DNA of 64,000 nt, from contig DIXG01000061.1 of the NCBI GenBank assembly GCA_002436005.1, positions 1 to 64,000 on the forward strand, read 5' to 3'. Made by a program: the position numbers and the translations under genes. This document shows positions 50,037-58,133 of this stretch, one piece after another. Position 1 is the stretch's first letter; each line of letters starts with the position of its first letter. The DNA is from Anaerolineaceae bacterium UBA6086. GTDB lineage: Bacteria > Chloroflexota > Anaerolineae > Anaerolineales > Anaerolineaceae. The notes below the pieces were generated by a model. The model searched no databases. It saw nothing but the letters and a program-made list of their open reading frames with translations, and was not told the DNA's origin.

Positions 50037-50843
50037 ATGAAAAAGAAACGCATTGACGTCTTGCTTGTTGAGCGCGGGCTGGCGGAGAGCCGAAATATTG
50101 CCCAGCGCCTGGTGATGGCAGGCGAGGTGCGGGTGGATGGGGAGATGGTGCATAAGTCCTCGCTGCAGGTGGGCGAAGATGCCCGTGTGGAGGTGAAGCA
50201 AAAGCCACAATATGCCTCTCGTGGTGGGTATAAGCTGGCAGCGGCAATGGAAGTGTTCCGGGTTGTTGCGCAGAGAAAGATATGCGCGGATGTGGGGTCC
50301 TCTACAGGGGGATTCACGGACTGCCTGTTGCAGCATGGCGCGCAAAAGGTGTTCGCGATTGATGTAGGCTATGGGCTGTTGCATTGGAAGCTGCGGCAAG
50401 ACCCCAGGGTGGTGGTGATGGAGCGAACGAATGCACGCTATTTGGAAAAGCTCCCCGAACCGGTTGAGCTGGTGACAATTGATGCATCGTTTATTTCGCT
50501 TGGATTGATCTTACCCGCTGTGCGCGGATGGTTTGCGAATGAGGATGGTCAAACGGTTGCGCTGATCAAGCCGCAGTTCGAAGCGGGACGTAAGGCGGCG
50601 GCAGTCCATGCGGGGGTGATTAAGGATGATGCGGTTCATCAGCAGGTGCTTACGGATACGCTGATCATAGCGCAGGAAATTGGTTTCTTCCCGGTCGGTC
50701 TGATCCCATCACCGGTACTTGGTCCAAAAGGGAATGTGGAATTCTTGGTGGATTTGAGACTGAGGCCAGCTGAACCGCCGCTCCAATTTGAGGACATGGT
50801 CTTTCAAGCCATCCAGGATAAACCCTCTGAAAGTATTGTATAA
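50037..50843 (+). CDS. TlyA-family rRNA methyltransferase (hemolysin A-like)
   Basis: A 268-residue protein with an N-terminal S4 RNA-binding domain (RIDVLLVERGLAESRNIAQR, VRVDGEMV) and a FtsJ-type methyltransferase domain: ADVGSSTGGFTDCLLQHGAQ is the SAM loop, then FAIDVGYGLLHWKL and KPQFEAGRKAA. TlyA methylates ribose of 16S and 23S rRNA (cytidine 2'-O); proteins of this group are often mislabelled haemolysin. It is the first plus-strand gene after the isoprenoid operon and faces the sulfotransferase gene, whose end is 15 bases away. Confidence 0.92.
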   Translation: MKKKRIDVLLVERGLAESRNIAQRLVMAGEVRVDGEMVHKSSLQVGEDARVEVKQKPQYASRGGYKLAAAMEVFRVVAQRKICADVGSSTGGFTDCLLQHGAQKVFAIDVGYGLLHWKLRQDPRVVVMERTNARYLEKLPEPVELVTIDASFISLGLILPAVRGWFANEDGQTVALIKPQFEAGRKAAAVHAGVIKDDAVHQQVLTDTLIIAQEIGFFPVGLIPSPVLGPKGNVEFLVDLRLRPAEPPLQFEDMVFQAIQDKPSESIV

Positions 50844-50857
50844 ACCGAACCTTTGGC

Positions 50858-52015
50858 TTACTCTAAAAATTTTCTGTCCAACCCATAGTCCTGTAAAGCA
50901 GGCTCAAATTCATCAATAATCTCTTGTTCATCTATCCCCATTTCATCCAGGGAGTAATGATGATTGCTCTTGAAGCGCTTAGCTTTTTCTGATTCAACCA
51001 GGAGAACCTGGCGATATTCCTCTGTCAATTCAATGCCGAAGCGGTTGTAAATGTTTTCCACGGTTGTCTTCGGGTCATTAACCAGATCCTGGTAGCGCAC
51101 CATCACATATTGGTCTGGGGGAAGATTTTTCAGGTAGCGATGGGGATAAAGGTACCAATATCTGGCTTGCTCGCGCATCACGTCTGCTGCCGGTCGGGGA
51201 TAGTCCTCTCCTGGTTCACCGTAGGTTTTCCAGTGATTGGAGAACATGCTGACAGAGGATGGAATCACACGCAGCGGGGACCGAACGATGTTGATAAATT
51301 TTGCGTCTGGAAATTGTTGATGCAGGGTGCGCACCTTCGGTGAAGAGGTGGGGCTTTTGGAAATGTAGCGTTTTCCATTATTCGCATAGACATGGCGCTT
51401 GAGCACTTCCTTGTAATAATTCATGTCCAGCCGCTTTTGGTCTTCCGGCATATCCCTATCGTAATAGATATAATTTCGGATCAGATCAGGGAAAGGAAAG
51501 AATGCAAATAGGTCATAGGTGGACCAGGTGTGGAGAAAGACCTGGCTATCTTCTTCAATTTCGTTCAGTCCTGCCTTGTGCATATAGGAATACTGTTTGA
51601 GGGATTTTTCAAATCGATCAATGATTTTCTGGATGGGGTTGCCCACCAACCGGTTGAGTTTCATGATCCAGTGGATGATCTTTCGTTGGACAATGGTGGG
51701 TGCCACGTAGATCTCCCAGGTTTTCATACCTGTAAAACGGGGATCCTGTGCTAACAGGCGATGGAGAAGCGTGGTGCCGGAGCGAAAGTTCCCCACGATA
51801 AAGATCGGCTGCTTGAGCTCTTGCTGCATATGTTTGGGATAAAAGAGCTGGTCGAGCCCATAAGCAAAACGGATGCTGAAATGCCACAGGGGGTAGATCA
51901 GGAAAATCAACAGTAACACAAAGAAGCGTTTGGGGGTCAGACGACCAGGCGTTCCTTCAGATTTAAAGAAGCTGGTCCAGATCGTTTTAAAGTAAAGTCT
52001 CAAGTTCAATTTCAT
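50858..52015 (-). CDS. PAPS-dependent sulfotransferase-like protein
   Basis: A 385-residue protein with the 5'-phosphosulfate loop PIFIVGNFRSGTTLLHRLLA at about residue 70 and the 3'-phosphate segment NIVRSPLRVIPSSVSMF near 235, the two PAPS-binding motifs of the sulfotransferase family. A hydrophobic stretch at about 28-48 (KRFFVLLLIFLIYPLW) may anchor it to the membrane. The acceptor is unknown: a lipid, a glycan or a small molecule. A perfect 17-base palindrome lies 25 bases upstream of its ATG. Confidence 0.85.
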   Translation of the reverse strand: MKLNLRLYFKTIWTSFFKSEGTPGRLTPKRFFVLLLIFLIYPLWHFSIRFAYGLDQLFYPKHMQQELKQPIFIVGNFRSGTTLLHRLLAQDPRFTGMKTWEIYVAPTIVQRKIIHWIMKLNRLVGNPIQKIIDRFEKSLKQYSYMHKAGLNEIEEDSQVFLHTWSTYDLFAFFPFPDLIRNYIYYDRDMPEDQKRLDMNYYKEVLKRHVYANNGKRYISKSPTSSPKVRTLHQQFPDAKFINIVRSPLRVIPSSVSMFSNHWKTYGEPGEDYPRPAADVMREQARYWYLYPHRYLKNLPPDQYVMVRYQDLVNDPKTTVENIYNRFGIELTEEYRQVLLVESEKAKRFKSNHHYSLDEMGIDEQEIIDEFEPALQDYGLDRKFLE

Positions 52016-52040
52016 ATTTTAAGTATTCCCCAACAAGGTA

Positions 52041-52057
52041 TTGCAATCAGATTGCAA
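52041..52057. promoter_or_regulatory. Palindrome upstream of the sulfotransferase gene
   Basis: TTGCAATC-A-GATTGCAA is a perfect inverted repeat with 8-base arms about one base apart, 25 bases before the ATG on the minus strand. It could be an operator for an unidentified regulator. Confidence 0.5.
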
Positions 52058-52188
52058 GATTTTGTTTTGGGTAAAAAAGCTAACAATCCTATCTTACCCG
52101 ATATCCGGCTGTTTTGAAATTGACTACCAGCATCATTTTGCTCAGAACACTAAATAATTGAATCAATGAGAAAAGGGTTCCATGCCTG

Positions 52189-52216
52189 TTTACTGAATAT
52201 CCCGTGCTGGTATAAT
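52189..52216 (+). promoter_or_regulatory. Candidate promoter of lepA
   Basis: TTTACT (52189-52194) and TATAAT (52211-52216) are 16 bases apart; TGG before TATAAT makes an extended -10. Confidence 0.6.
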
Positions 52217-52388
52217 GGAGAGCAGGTTTGAATCTGAGACGCATAGATTACGGTTAACCTGAATTTACCAGGATAAATTATTTGATTAAGAAATGTTCGC
52301 TTGTCAGGTTTATGAAACTACGCACTCAATGACACCGGAAAATCAGGTTTCTGGATTTATAAAATTAAAAAGGTAACGTTGGTTTACT

Positions 52389-54185
52389 ATGATTGAATTT
52401 ATCAGGAATTTTTGTATTATTGCCCATGTAGACCATGGCAAATCCACGCTGGCAGATCGCATGCTTCAGCTGACGGGCACCATTGCGGATCGGGACATGA
52501 CCGAACAGGTGCTTGATGCCATGGATTTGGAGCGTGAGAAGGGTGTGACGATTAAAGCCTCTGCGGTGCGAATGCATTTCACTGCGGCTGATGGCAAAGA
52601 ATATGCCTTTAACCTGATTGACACACCTGGGCATGTGGACTTCAATTATGAGGTCAGCCGTGCTCTGGAAGCCTGTGAAGGCGCGCTGCTGGTGGTGGAT
52701 GCATCACAGGGGATCGAGGCACAAACCCTGGCAAACCTGTATCTTGCGCTGGAAGCCAACCTGACGATCATCCCTGTGATCAATAAAATCGATCTGCCTT
52801 CTGCCCAACCTGATGAGGTGGCTGAAGATCTGCATAATCTCTTAGGAATTCCAAAGGAGCAAATTATCAAGATTTCTGCCAAGCAAGGCACCAATGTGGA
52901 ACGTGTGCTGCAGGCTATTGTTGATTTTGTTCCGCCGCCGATAGGCGATGATGACAAGCCATTGGAAGCCCTGATCTTTGACTCCCATTATGATTCCTAT
53001 AAAGGCGTTGTCGCCTATGTCCGTGTATTTAATGGAAAGATCACCCGCACGGATCAACTTTACATGATGTCCACGAAAATTAAGACCAGCCCGGTAGAGA
53101 TTGGCATTTTTGCCCCGAGCATGCTGCCGGTGGAATTGATGCGTGCCGGCGATGTGGGCTATATCGCTACCGGACTGAAGACGGTTTCGGAGTGCCGGGT
53201 GGGTGACACGATCACTTTTGCCAGGGATGGCGTTTCCAAACCGCTGCCTGGTTATCAACACGCAAAACCCATGGTTTTTGCCGGGGTATATCCCACTGAT
53301 GGGGAGGATTACGCTGATCTGCGAGATGCACTTGAAAAACTTCAGCTGAATGACGCCTCACTCAGCTTTGAGCCTGAAACTTCTGAAGCGCTCAATTTTG
53401 GTTTTCGCTGCGGATTTTTGGGACTGTTCCATATGGAAATCATCCAGGAACGGCTGGAACGAGAATATGACATGGATGTGGTTTTCACTGCGCCATCGGT
53501 TGAATATCAGGTGTACCTGGTGACTGGAGAGACCATTACCATTTCTTCCCCGGCTGAATTACCTGATGAAAGTAAGATCGTTAAAATTCTGGAACCCTGG
53601 ATGGAATTAATCATCTTTACCCCCACAGAATATTACGGGGTTGTAATGGATTTGGTGACGGGCAAACGCGGGGTGTTCATTTCACAGGAGTATCCATCTC
53701 CGAACCGGGTGCAAATTACCTATGAAATCCCCCTTTCAGAATTGATCATTGATTTCTTTGACCAGTTGAAATCAGGCACGCGTGGTTATGCTTCGATGGA
53801 TTACAACTTTCTTGAGTATCGTGAAGGCAACCTGGTGAAAGTGGAAATTTTGGTCAATGGTGAGCCAGTGGATGCGCTGACCGCAATTGTTCACAAAGAG
53901 GACGCCTATCACAAAGGCCAGGCGCTGGTTTCCAGGTTGAAAAACCTGATTCCCAGGCAATTATTCACTATCCCCATCCAGGCTTATTCGCAGGGTCGCG
54001 TGATCTCTCGGGCAAATGTCAAAGCGCTGCGAAAAGATGTGCTCGCAAAGTGTTATGGTGGTGATATTACACGCAAGAAAAAACTCCTTGAAAAGCAGAA
54101 AAAAGGCAAACGCCGGATGAAGATGGTGGGCAATGTAGAAATTCCACAAGAAGCCTTTATGGCGATTCTGCGATTGGATCAATAG
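52389..54185 (+). CDS. lepA: Elongation factor 4 (LepA)
   Basis: A 598-residue translational GTPase: [20 protein letters not shown] (G1), [16 protein letters not shown] (G3), [17 protein letters not shown] (G4). The C terminus with [20 protein letters not shown] is the domain unique to LepA. It back-translocates stalled ribosomes. Its TAG stop overlaps the GTG of the next gene, so it may share a transcript with the downstream glycan genes. Confidence 0.98.
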   Translation: MIEFIRNFCIIAHVDHGKSTLADRMLQLTGTIADRDMTEQVLDAMDLEREKGVTIKASAVRMHFTAADGKEYAFNLIDTPGHVDFNYEVSRALEACEGALLVVDASQGIEAQTLANLYLALEANLTIIPVINKIDLPSAQPDEVAEDLHNLLGIPKEQIIKISAKQGTNVERVLQAIVDFVPPPIGDDDKPLEALIFDSHYDSYKGVVAYVRVFNGKITRTDQLYMMSTKIKTSPVEIGIFAPSMLPVELMRAGDVGYIATGLKTVSECRVGDTITFARDGVSKPLPGYQHAKPMVFAGVYPTDGEDYADLRDALEKLQLNDASLSFEPETSEALNFGFRCGFLGLFHMEIIQERLEREYDMDVVFTAPSVEYQVYLVTGETITISSPAELPDESKIVKILEPWMELIIFTPTEYYGVVMDLVTGKRGVFISQEYPSPNRVQITYEIPLSELIIDFFDQLKSGTRGYASMDYNFLEYREGNLVKVEILVNGEPVDALTAIVHKEDAYHKGQALVSRLKNLIPRQLFTIPIQAYSQGRVISRANVKALRKDVLAKCYGGDITRKKKLLEKQKKGKRRMKMVGNVEIPQEAFMAILRLDQ

Positions 54186-55213
54186 TGACAGGTGTTGAGA
54201 ATCAGGGCCATTTTTGGGGCAGGGTGCTTCGCTGGCTGATCCCTGTGGTGATCAGCGGTGGGGCAATCTGGTTGGTTTTGCGAGATGTCGAGTTTTCCCG
54301 CATTTGGGCTTCACTCAGGCAAATCCGTTTTCAAACCTTTCTACTGGCAAGCGCGGCGTATTTTGCCAGCTATGTGATGCGGGCTTTTTGCTGGTATCTC
54401 CTGTTACGGCGAAAAGTTTCTTTCAAGGATGTATTCTTCACAATGGGTGCAGGTTATTTGCTGAACAATCTTTTCCCTTTTCGGCTGGGTGAAGTTGGAC
54501 GAGCTGTCCTGTTGGACAATCCACAGGGGCCTTCAGCACTGGAGGTGCTTTCCAGCGTGGTGGTGGAACGAGTCTTTGATGTGTTTCTGGCTGCGGTTTT
54601 TGTCCTGATGACAATCCCCCGCATATTAGGAGGAGATTTTGATCAAACTTTCGTGGTGATTGCATTTGTCGTCACGCTGTTTGGCATGGCAGTTCTGTAT
54701 CTTGCGGTACGGTTTAGGTCTCACATTCAAGCCTGGCTGGAAAGTTGGGGTGAAAAAGCGGATTTTATCAAGAACTGGGTAACGCCAAAGGCGATCCAGG
54801 TGCTTGAGGGATTGTCAGTGCTGCTGGATCCGTGGGCATTTTTGCTGGCATTTGGCAGCCTGGCGATCAGCTGGCTGATTGCGTTTGGTGAGAACCTGAT
54901 CGTATTTCAAAGTATTTATCCCAACCCACCTTTTTGGTGGATGGTCTTTGTGCTGAGTGCGGCTGCCTTTGGAGCAGCTTTACCCTCGGCGCCAGCTGGA
55001 TTAGGTGTATTTGAGGGTGTGATGGTTGCTGCATTTGCGCTATTGGGGATCGCCCCGGAGGTTGCTTTTACCCATGCGATTGTGATCCATGCCCTGGCTT
55101 TTGTATATGCCAACCTCTTAGGTTTGATCGGGCTGCGGATGCGGGGTGAGGCTGTGGTCGGGCTATATCAGCGCGTGGTTCGGCGGCGTAATCAAGTCAA
55201 ACCCACAGTGTGA
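54185..55213 (+). CDS. Lysylphosphatidylglycerol synthase TM-type (AglD/MprF-like) membrane protein
   Basis: A 342-residue membrane protein with about seven to eight helices. Landmarks are YVMRAFCWYLLLRRKVSFKD, YLLNNLFPFRLGEVGRAVLL and a C-terminal APAGLGVFEGVMVAAFALLG, typical of the UPF0104 family that covers the flippase-like part of MprF and archaeal AglD. It likely moves or binds a lipid-linked sugar or phospholipid. The start codon is GTG, sharing its first base with the end of lepA; the next gene starts in its stop region. Confidence 0.83.
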   Translation: MTGVENQGHFWGRVLRWLIPVVISGGAIWLVLRDVEFSRIWASLRQIRFQTFLLASAAYFASYVMRAFCWYLLLRRKVSFKDVFFTMGAGYLLNNLFPFRLGEVGRAVLLDNPQGPSALEVLSSVVVERVFDVFLAAVFVLMTIPRILGGDFDQTFVVIAFVVTLFGMAVLYLAVRFRSHIQAWLESWGEKADFIKNWVTPKAIQVLEGLSVLLDPWAFLLAFGSLAISWLIAFGENLIVFQSIYPNPPFWWMVFVLSAAAFGAALPSAPAGLGVFEGVMVAAFALLGIAPEVAFTHAIVIHALAFVYANLLGLIGLRMRGEAVVGLYQRVVRRRNQVKPTV

Positions 55214-56403
55214 AATTGATGCGCATACTGATCGTTCTGACCTACTTCTATCCCCACAAATCTGGATTGACGGTTTATGCCATCCGGCAAGCGCAGGCTC
55301 TGGCAGCGCTTGGGCATGAAGTCACCGTTCTGACATCCCAATACGATTCCTCGCTGCCGAGGGAAGAATGGAACCAGGGCGTACGGATTCTACGGTTACC
55401 GGTAGCATTTCACCTTTCAAAGGGTGTGATTATGCCGCGCATGCCTCTTACTGCCTATCGATTGATCGGGGAATCTGATGTGGTCAACCTGCACGTACCG
55501 CAAGTGGATGCGGCGCTGGTAGCCCTGCTGGCGAAGCTGCGGCGCAAACCGGTGGTGCTGACCTATCACTGTGATCTGATCATGCCAACCGGGATTGTTA
55601 ACCAGCTTGCTGGATGGGCTGCAGGTTTAGCCAATCGAATCTCTGCAGGATTGGCAGACGTGATTGTGCACAACACCCGGGATTTTGCCGAACATTCAAG
55701 TTTTCTGCAAAAGTTCCTGGGCAAACTGACTGTCATCGCACCGCCCATCGAAGTGCATCCAGTTTCACAAGAAGATATTGATCGTTTTTATGCGACATAT
55801 AATCTTCAGCCAGGCCATCCTGTGATTGGGATGGTGGCACGCCTGGCTACGGAAAAAGGCGTTGAGTTCCTGGTTGAAGCTATGATGGAGGTCCTCAAGG
55901 TTCAGCCGCAGGCGAGAGTCATTTTTGTGGGCGAATATCAAAACGTGTTTGGTGAGGATGCCTACCGGGAGAAATTACTCCCAATGATTAAGTCTCTTGG
56001 TGATCGATGGGTCTTTTTGGGCGTGGTCGATGAGATTGAGAAAGCGGTCTTCTACCAGATTTGTGATGTGCTGGTTTTACCAAGCATCAACAGCACCGAA
56101 TCCTTTGGCATGGTGCAGGTGGAAGCGCTGATTTGCGGGACGCCGGTGGTTGCAACCAATTTGCCCGGGGTGCGGCAGCCTGTTCGGATGAGCGGAATGG
56201 GTGAGATTGTCCCCGTCAGAGATGCTGAAGCGCTGGCTGAGGCACTGATCCGTGTTTTGTCCAACGACCAGTGGGGCGATCCAGAACAGATGGCTGACAT
56301 CAAACAGCAATATGCCCCGGAAACAACTGCCAGGGACTATGAAGCCCTGTTTCGAGACTTGGTGGGGGAGCATGGTGAAGGTGAAGGTGATGGCGATGAA
56401 TAG
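55210..56403 (+). CDS. Glycosyltransferase, GT4 family
   Basis: A 397-residue GT-B fold enzyme. The N-terminal domain starts MRILIVLTYFYPHKSGLTVY; the C-terminal Rossmann domain has VIGMVARLATEKGVEFLVEA, DVLVLPSINSTESFGMVQVE and ALICGTPVVATNLPG, where the E of FGMVQVE and the following glycines bind the nucleotide sugar. It should transfer a sugar from an NDP- or GDP-sugar. The GTG at 55210 overlaps the upstream stop; ATG 55219 is an alternative start. The ManC-made GDP-mannose is a possible donor. Confidence 0.92.
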   Translation: MKLMRILIVLTYFYPHKSGLTVYAIRQAQALAALGHEVTVLTSQYDSSLPREEWNQGVRILRLPVAFHLSKGVIMPRMPLTAYRLIGESDVVNLHVPQVDAALVALLAKLRRKPVVLTYHCDLIMPTGIVNQLAGWAAGLANRISAGLADVIVHNTRDFAEHSSFLQKFLGKLTVIAPPIEVHPVSQEDIDRFYATYNLQPGHPVIGMVARLATEKGVEFLVEAMMEVLKVQPQARVIFVGEYQNVFGEDAYREKLLPMIKSLGDRWVFLGVVDEIEKAVFYQICDVLVLPSINSTESFGMVQVEALICGTPVVATNLPGVRQPVRMSGMGEIVPVRDAEALAEALIRVLSNDQWGDPEQMADIKQQYAPETTARDYEALFRDLVGEHGEGEGDGDE

Positions 56404-57193
56404 CACGCAACTGGATGAGATCCTCTGGCGCCATCTCTCAAGTTTGCCTTATTTTCGTGCATTTTTACGCGCTGTTGAAGATCGTTTTTATCAGGAGATT
56501 ACCTTGCTGGAACCGATCCTCGACCTGGGATCTGGCGATGGACACTTTGCCTCTGTTGCCTTTGAGAAATCGTTGGATGTGGGGCTGGATCCCTGGGTGG
56601 CGCCCACGCTGGAGGCAAAAGGACGAGACACTTACCGGTTGCTGGTGTTGGGCGAAGGCGCGCAGATCCCTTTTCTTGACGCCAGTTTTGGGTCGGTAAT
56701 CAGCACGTCTGTTTTGGAACATATTCCCGATATTGAGCCAGTGTTGCGTGAGGTTTCCCGCATCTTGCGTCCCGGCGGAAGGTTTGTTTTTTGTGTTCCC
56801 AATCACCGCTTTCCACAACTGTTGTGGGGAAGGCAGTTTTTTGAGCGTTTGGGACTGAAAAAGGTGGGGGCAGCTTATGGCAGATTTTTTAACCGGATCG
56901 CCCGTCATGCGCACACTGATCCACCCGGGGTATGGCAAGAACGGTTAGAACGGGCAGGCTTTGATCTACTTGAGACCTGGGATTATTTTCCCCCAAAAGC
57001 GCTGCACATCCTCGAATGGGGGCATCCATTGGGTTTACCGGCATTAATCAATAAAAAGTTATTTGGACGCTGGATTCTTATTCCCAAACGCTGGAATCTG
57101 GCGATCCCATGGAAAATGACACGGAAATATTTGGACAATCCGAGATCAGAAAAGGGCGTCTGTTCGTTTTTTATTGCCCGGAGGCGACCATGA
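56396..57193 (+). CDS. Class I SAM-dependent methyltransferase
   Basis: A 265-residue protein: PILDLGSGDGHFASVAFEKS is the SAM-binding motif I, then PWVAPTLEAKG, a VLEHIPDIEPVLREVSRILR motif and LRPGGRFVFCVPNHRFPQ (motif III). It is of the UbiE/COQ5-like type. The ATG at 56396 overlaps the end of the glycosyltransferase gene; an in-frame ATG at 56390 is equally open. The context suggests methylation of a glycan or lipid precursor. Its stop overlaps the start of the FkbM-type gene as ATGA. Confidence 0.87.
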   Translation: MNSTQLDEILWRHLSSLPYFRAFLRAVEDRFYQEITLLEPILDLGSGDGHFASVAFEKSLDVGLDPWVAPTLEAKGRDTYRLLVLGEGAQIPFLDASFGSVISTSVLEHIPDIEPVLREVSRILRPGGRFVFCVPNHRFPQLLWGRQFFERLGLKKVGAAYGRFFNRIARHAHTDPPGVWQERLERAGFDLLETWDYFPPKALHILEWGHPLGLPALINKKLFGRWILIPKRWNLAIPWKMTRKYLDNPRSEKGVCSFFIARRRP

Positions 57194-58020
57194 AATGGCT
57201 GAAGGCTCTGGGGTATTACCTGCAGTCCCTATTTTTGATGGTATTCCAGGTTCACAATTGGCTCACCCTGCTGCCGCTATTTCTGAGGAAGCCGAATGGC
57301 AGAGAGTCTATGCTGCGGCTCAAACACCCCCCGGTGGTAATGTGGGTGCGCAGCGCGATGGATGCCTGGTCTGTAAAGGAGACCTTCCTGGATGCTTTCT
57401 ACACCCGGTATGGCATTCCGGTGGAGAATGGTTGGAAAGTTGTTGATATCGGGGCAGGCATTGGCGATTTTGCAGTTTATGCCGCCTGGTCTCGACCGCA
57501 AACGGTGGTTTTGGCCTTTGAACCCTTTCCCGGGTCGTATCGGCTTTTAGCAAAGAATCTATCCGCAAACCATCTCACAAACGTGGAGATTTTCCCGATG
57601 GCGGTGTGGGGAAGCGGGGGCGACTTATTGCTGGATCTTTCCAGTGGGGAACCTTTGCAGATCGCCAGCATGGCGAGCACTAATGGAGATGCGCGTTCAG
57701 CGAAGATCGCAGTTCCTGCGGTGACCTTGCAGAGTTTAGTGGATCAACATCAGTTGGACTGTATCGATCTGCTAAAATTAGATTGTGAAGGTGCTGAATA
57801 CGAGATATTGATGAAGACACCAGCCAGTATCTTGAAAAAGATTGAGCGAATTATCATGGAATATCACGATCTTAATGAGACCGCAAACCATAAAGTGTTG
57901 AGCGCATTTTTAGAGTCACAGGGATATCGCGTGCGATTAACCCACAACTTTGTCCACGAAGAAATCGGTTATCTTTACGCGCAGCGGGTTCAATCCGCCG
58001 GAGATTGCAGTGATGAATAG
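57190..58020 (+). CDS. FkbM-family methyltransferase
   Basis: A 276-residue protein beginning MKWLKALGYYLQSLFLMVFQ, a hydrophobic N terminus that may associate with the membrane. The SAM motif is VVDIGAGIGDFAVYAAWSRP; the FkbM signature includes VLAFEPFPGSYRLLAKNLSA, NVEIFPMAVWGSGGDL and DLLKLDCEGAEYEILMKTPA. Members methylate hydroxyls, often on sugars. ATG 57190 is chosen over the 27-codon upstream extension because GGAGG is well spaced and it couples to the previous stop. Confidence 0.9.
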   Translation: MKWLKALGYYLQSLFLMVFQVHNWLTLLPLFLRKPNGRESMLRLKHPPVVMWVRSAMDAWSVKETFLDAFYTRYGIPVENGWKVVDIGAGIGDFAVYAAWSRPQTVVLAFEPFPGSYRLLAKNLSANHLTNVEIFPMAVWGSGGDLLLDLSSGEPLQIASMASTNGDARSAKIAVPAVTLQSLVDQHQLDCIDLLKLDCEGAEYEILMKTPASILKKIERIIMEYHDLNETANHKVLSAFLESQGYRVRLTHNFVHEEIGYLYAQRVQSAGDCSDE

Positions 58021-58133
58021 TCCTTGGCGCCGGGATGTGTTGTAAGGTAACAGCGCTTGGAGTATGATCATTTCTTTGAATCTGGACGCTTACGATCACC
58101 CATCAGGTTAACGATTGACAGCAGGAATCGTCT

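Larger units (their letters stand above)
52016..52388. other. Divergent region between the sulfotransferase gene and lepA
   Basis: About 370 bases with no recognised gene. It holds the palindrome TTGCAATC-A-GATTGCAA (52041-52057) near the sulfotransferase start, and the lepA promoter at 52189-52216. A leader of about 165 bases would separate the promoter from lepA; I see no clear riboswitch or terminator in it. Confidence 0.6.

Noticed and set aside
50037..50399. Minus-strand open frames overlapping the TlyA-type gene start
   Set aside because: They overlap a conserved methyltransferase gene and read as low-complexity Pro/Arg/His sequence.
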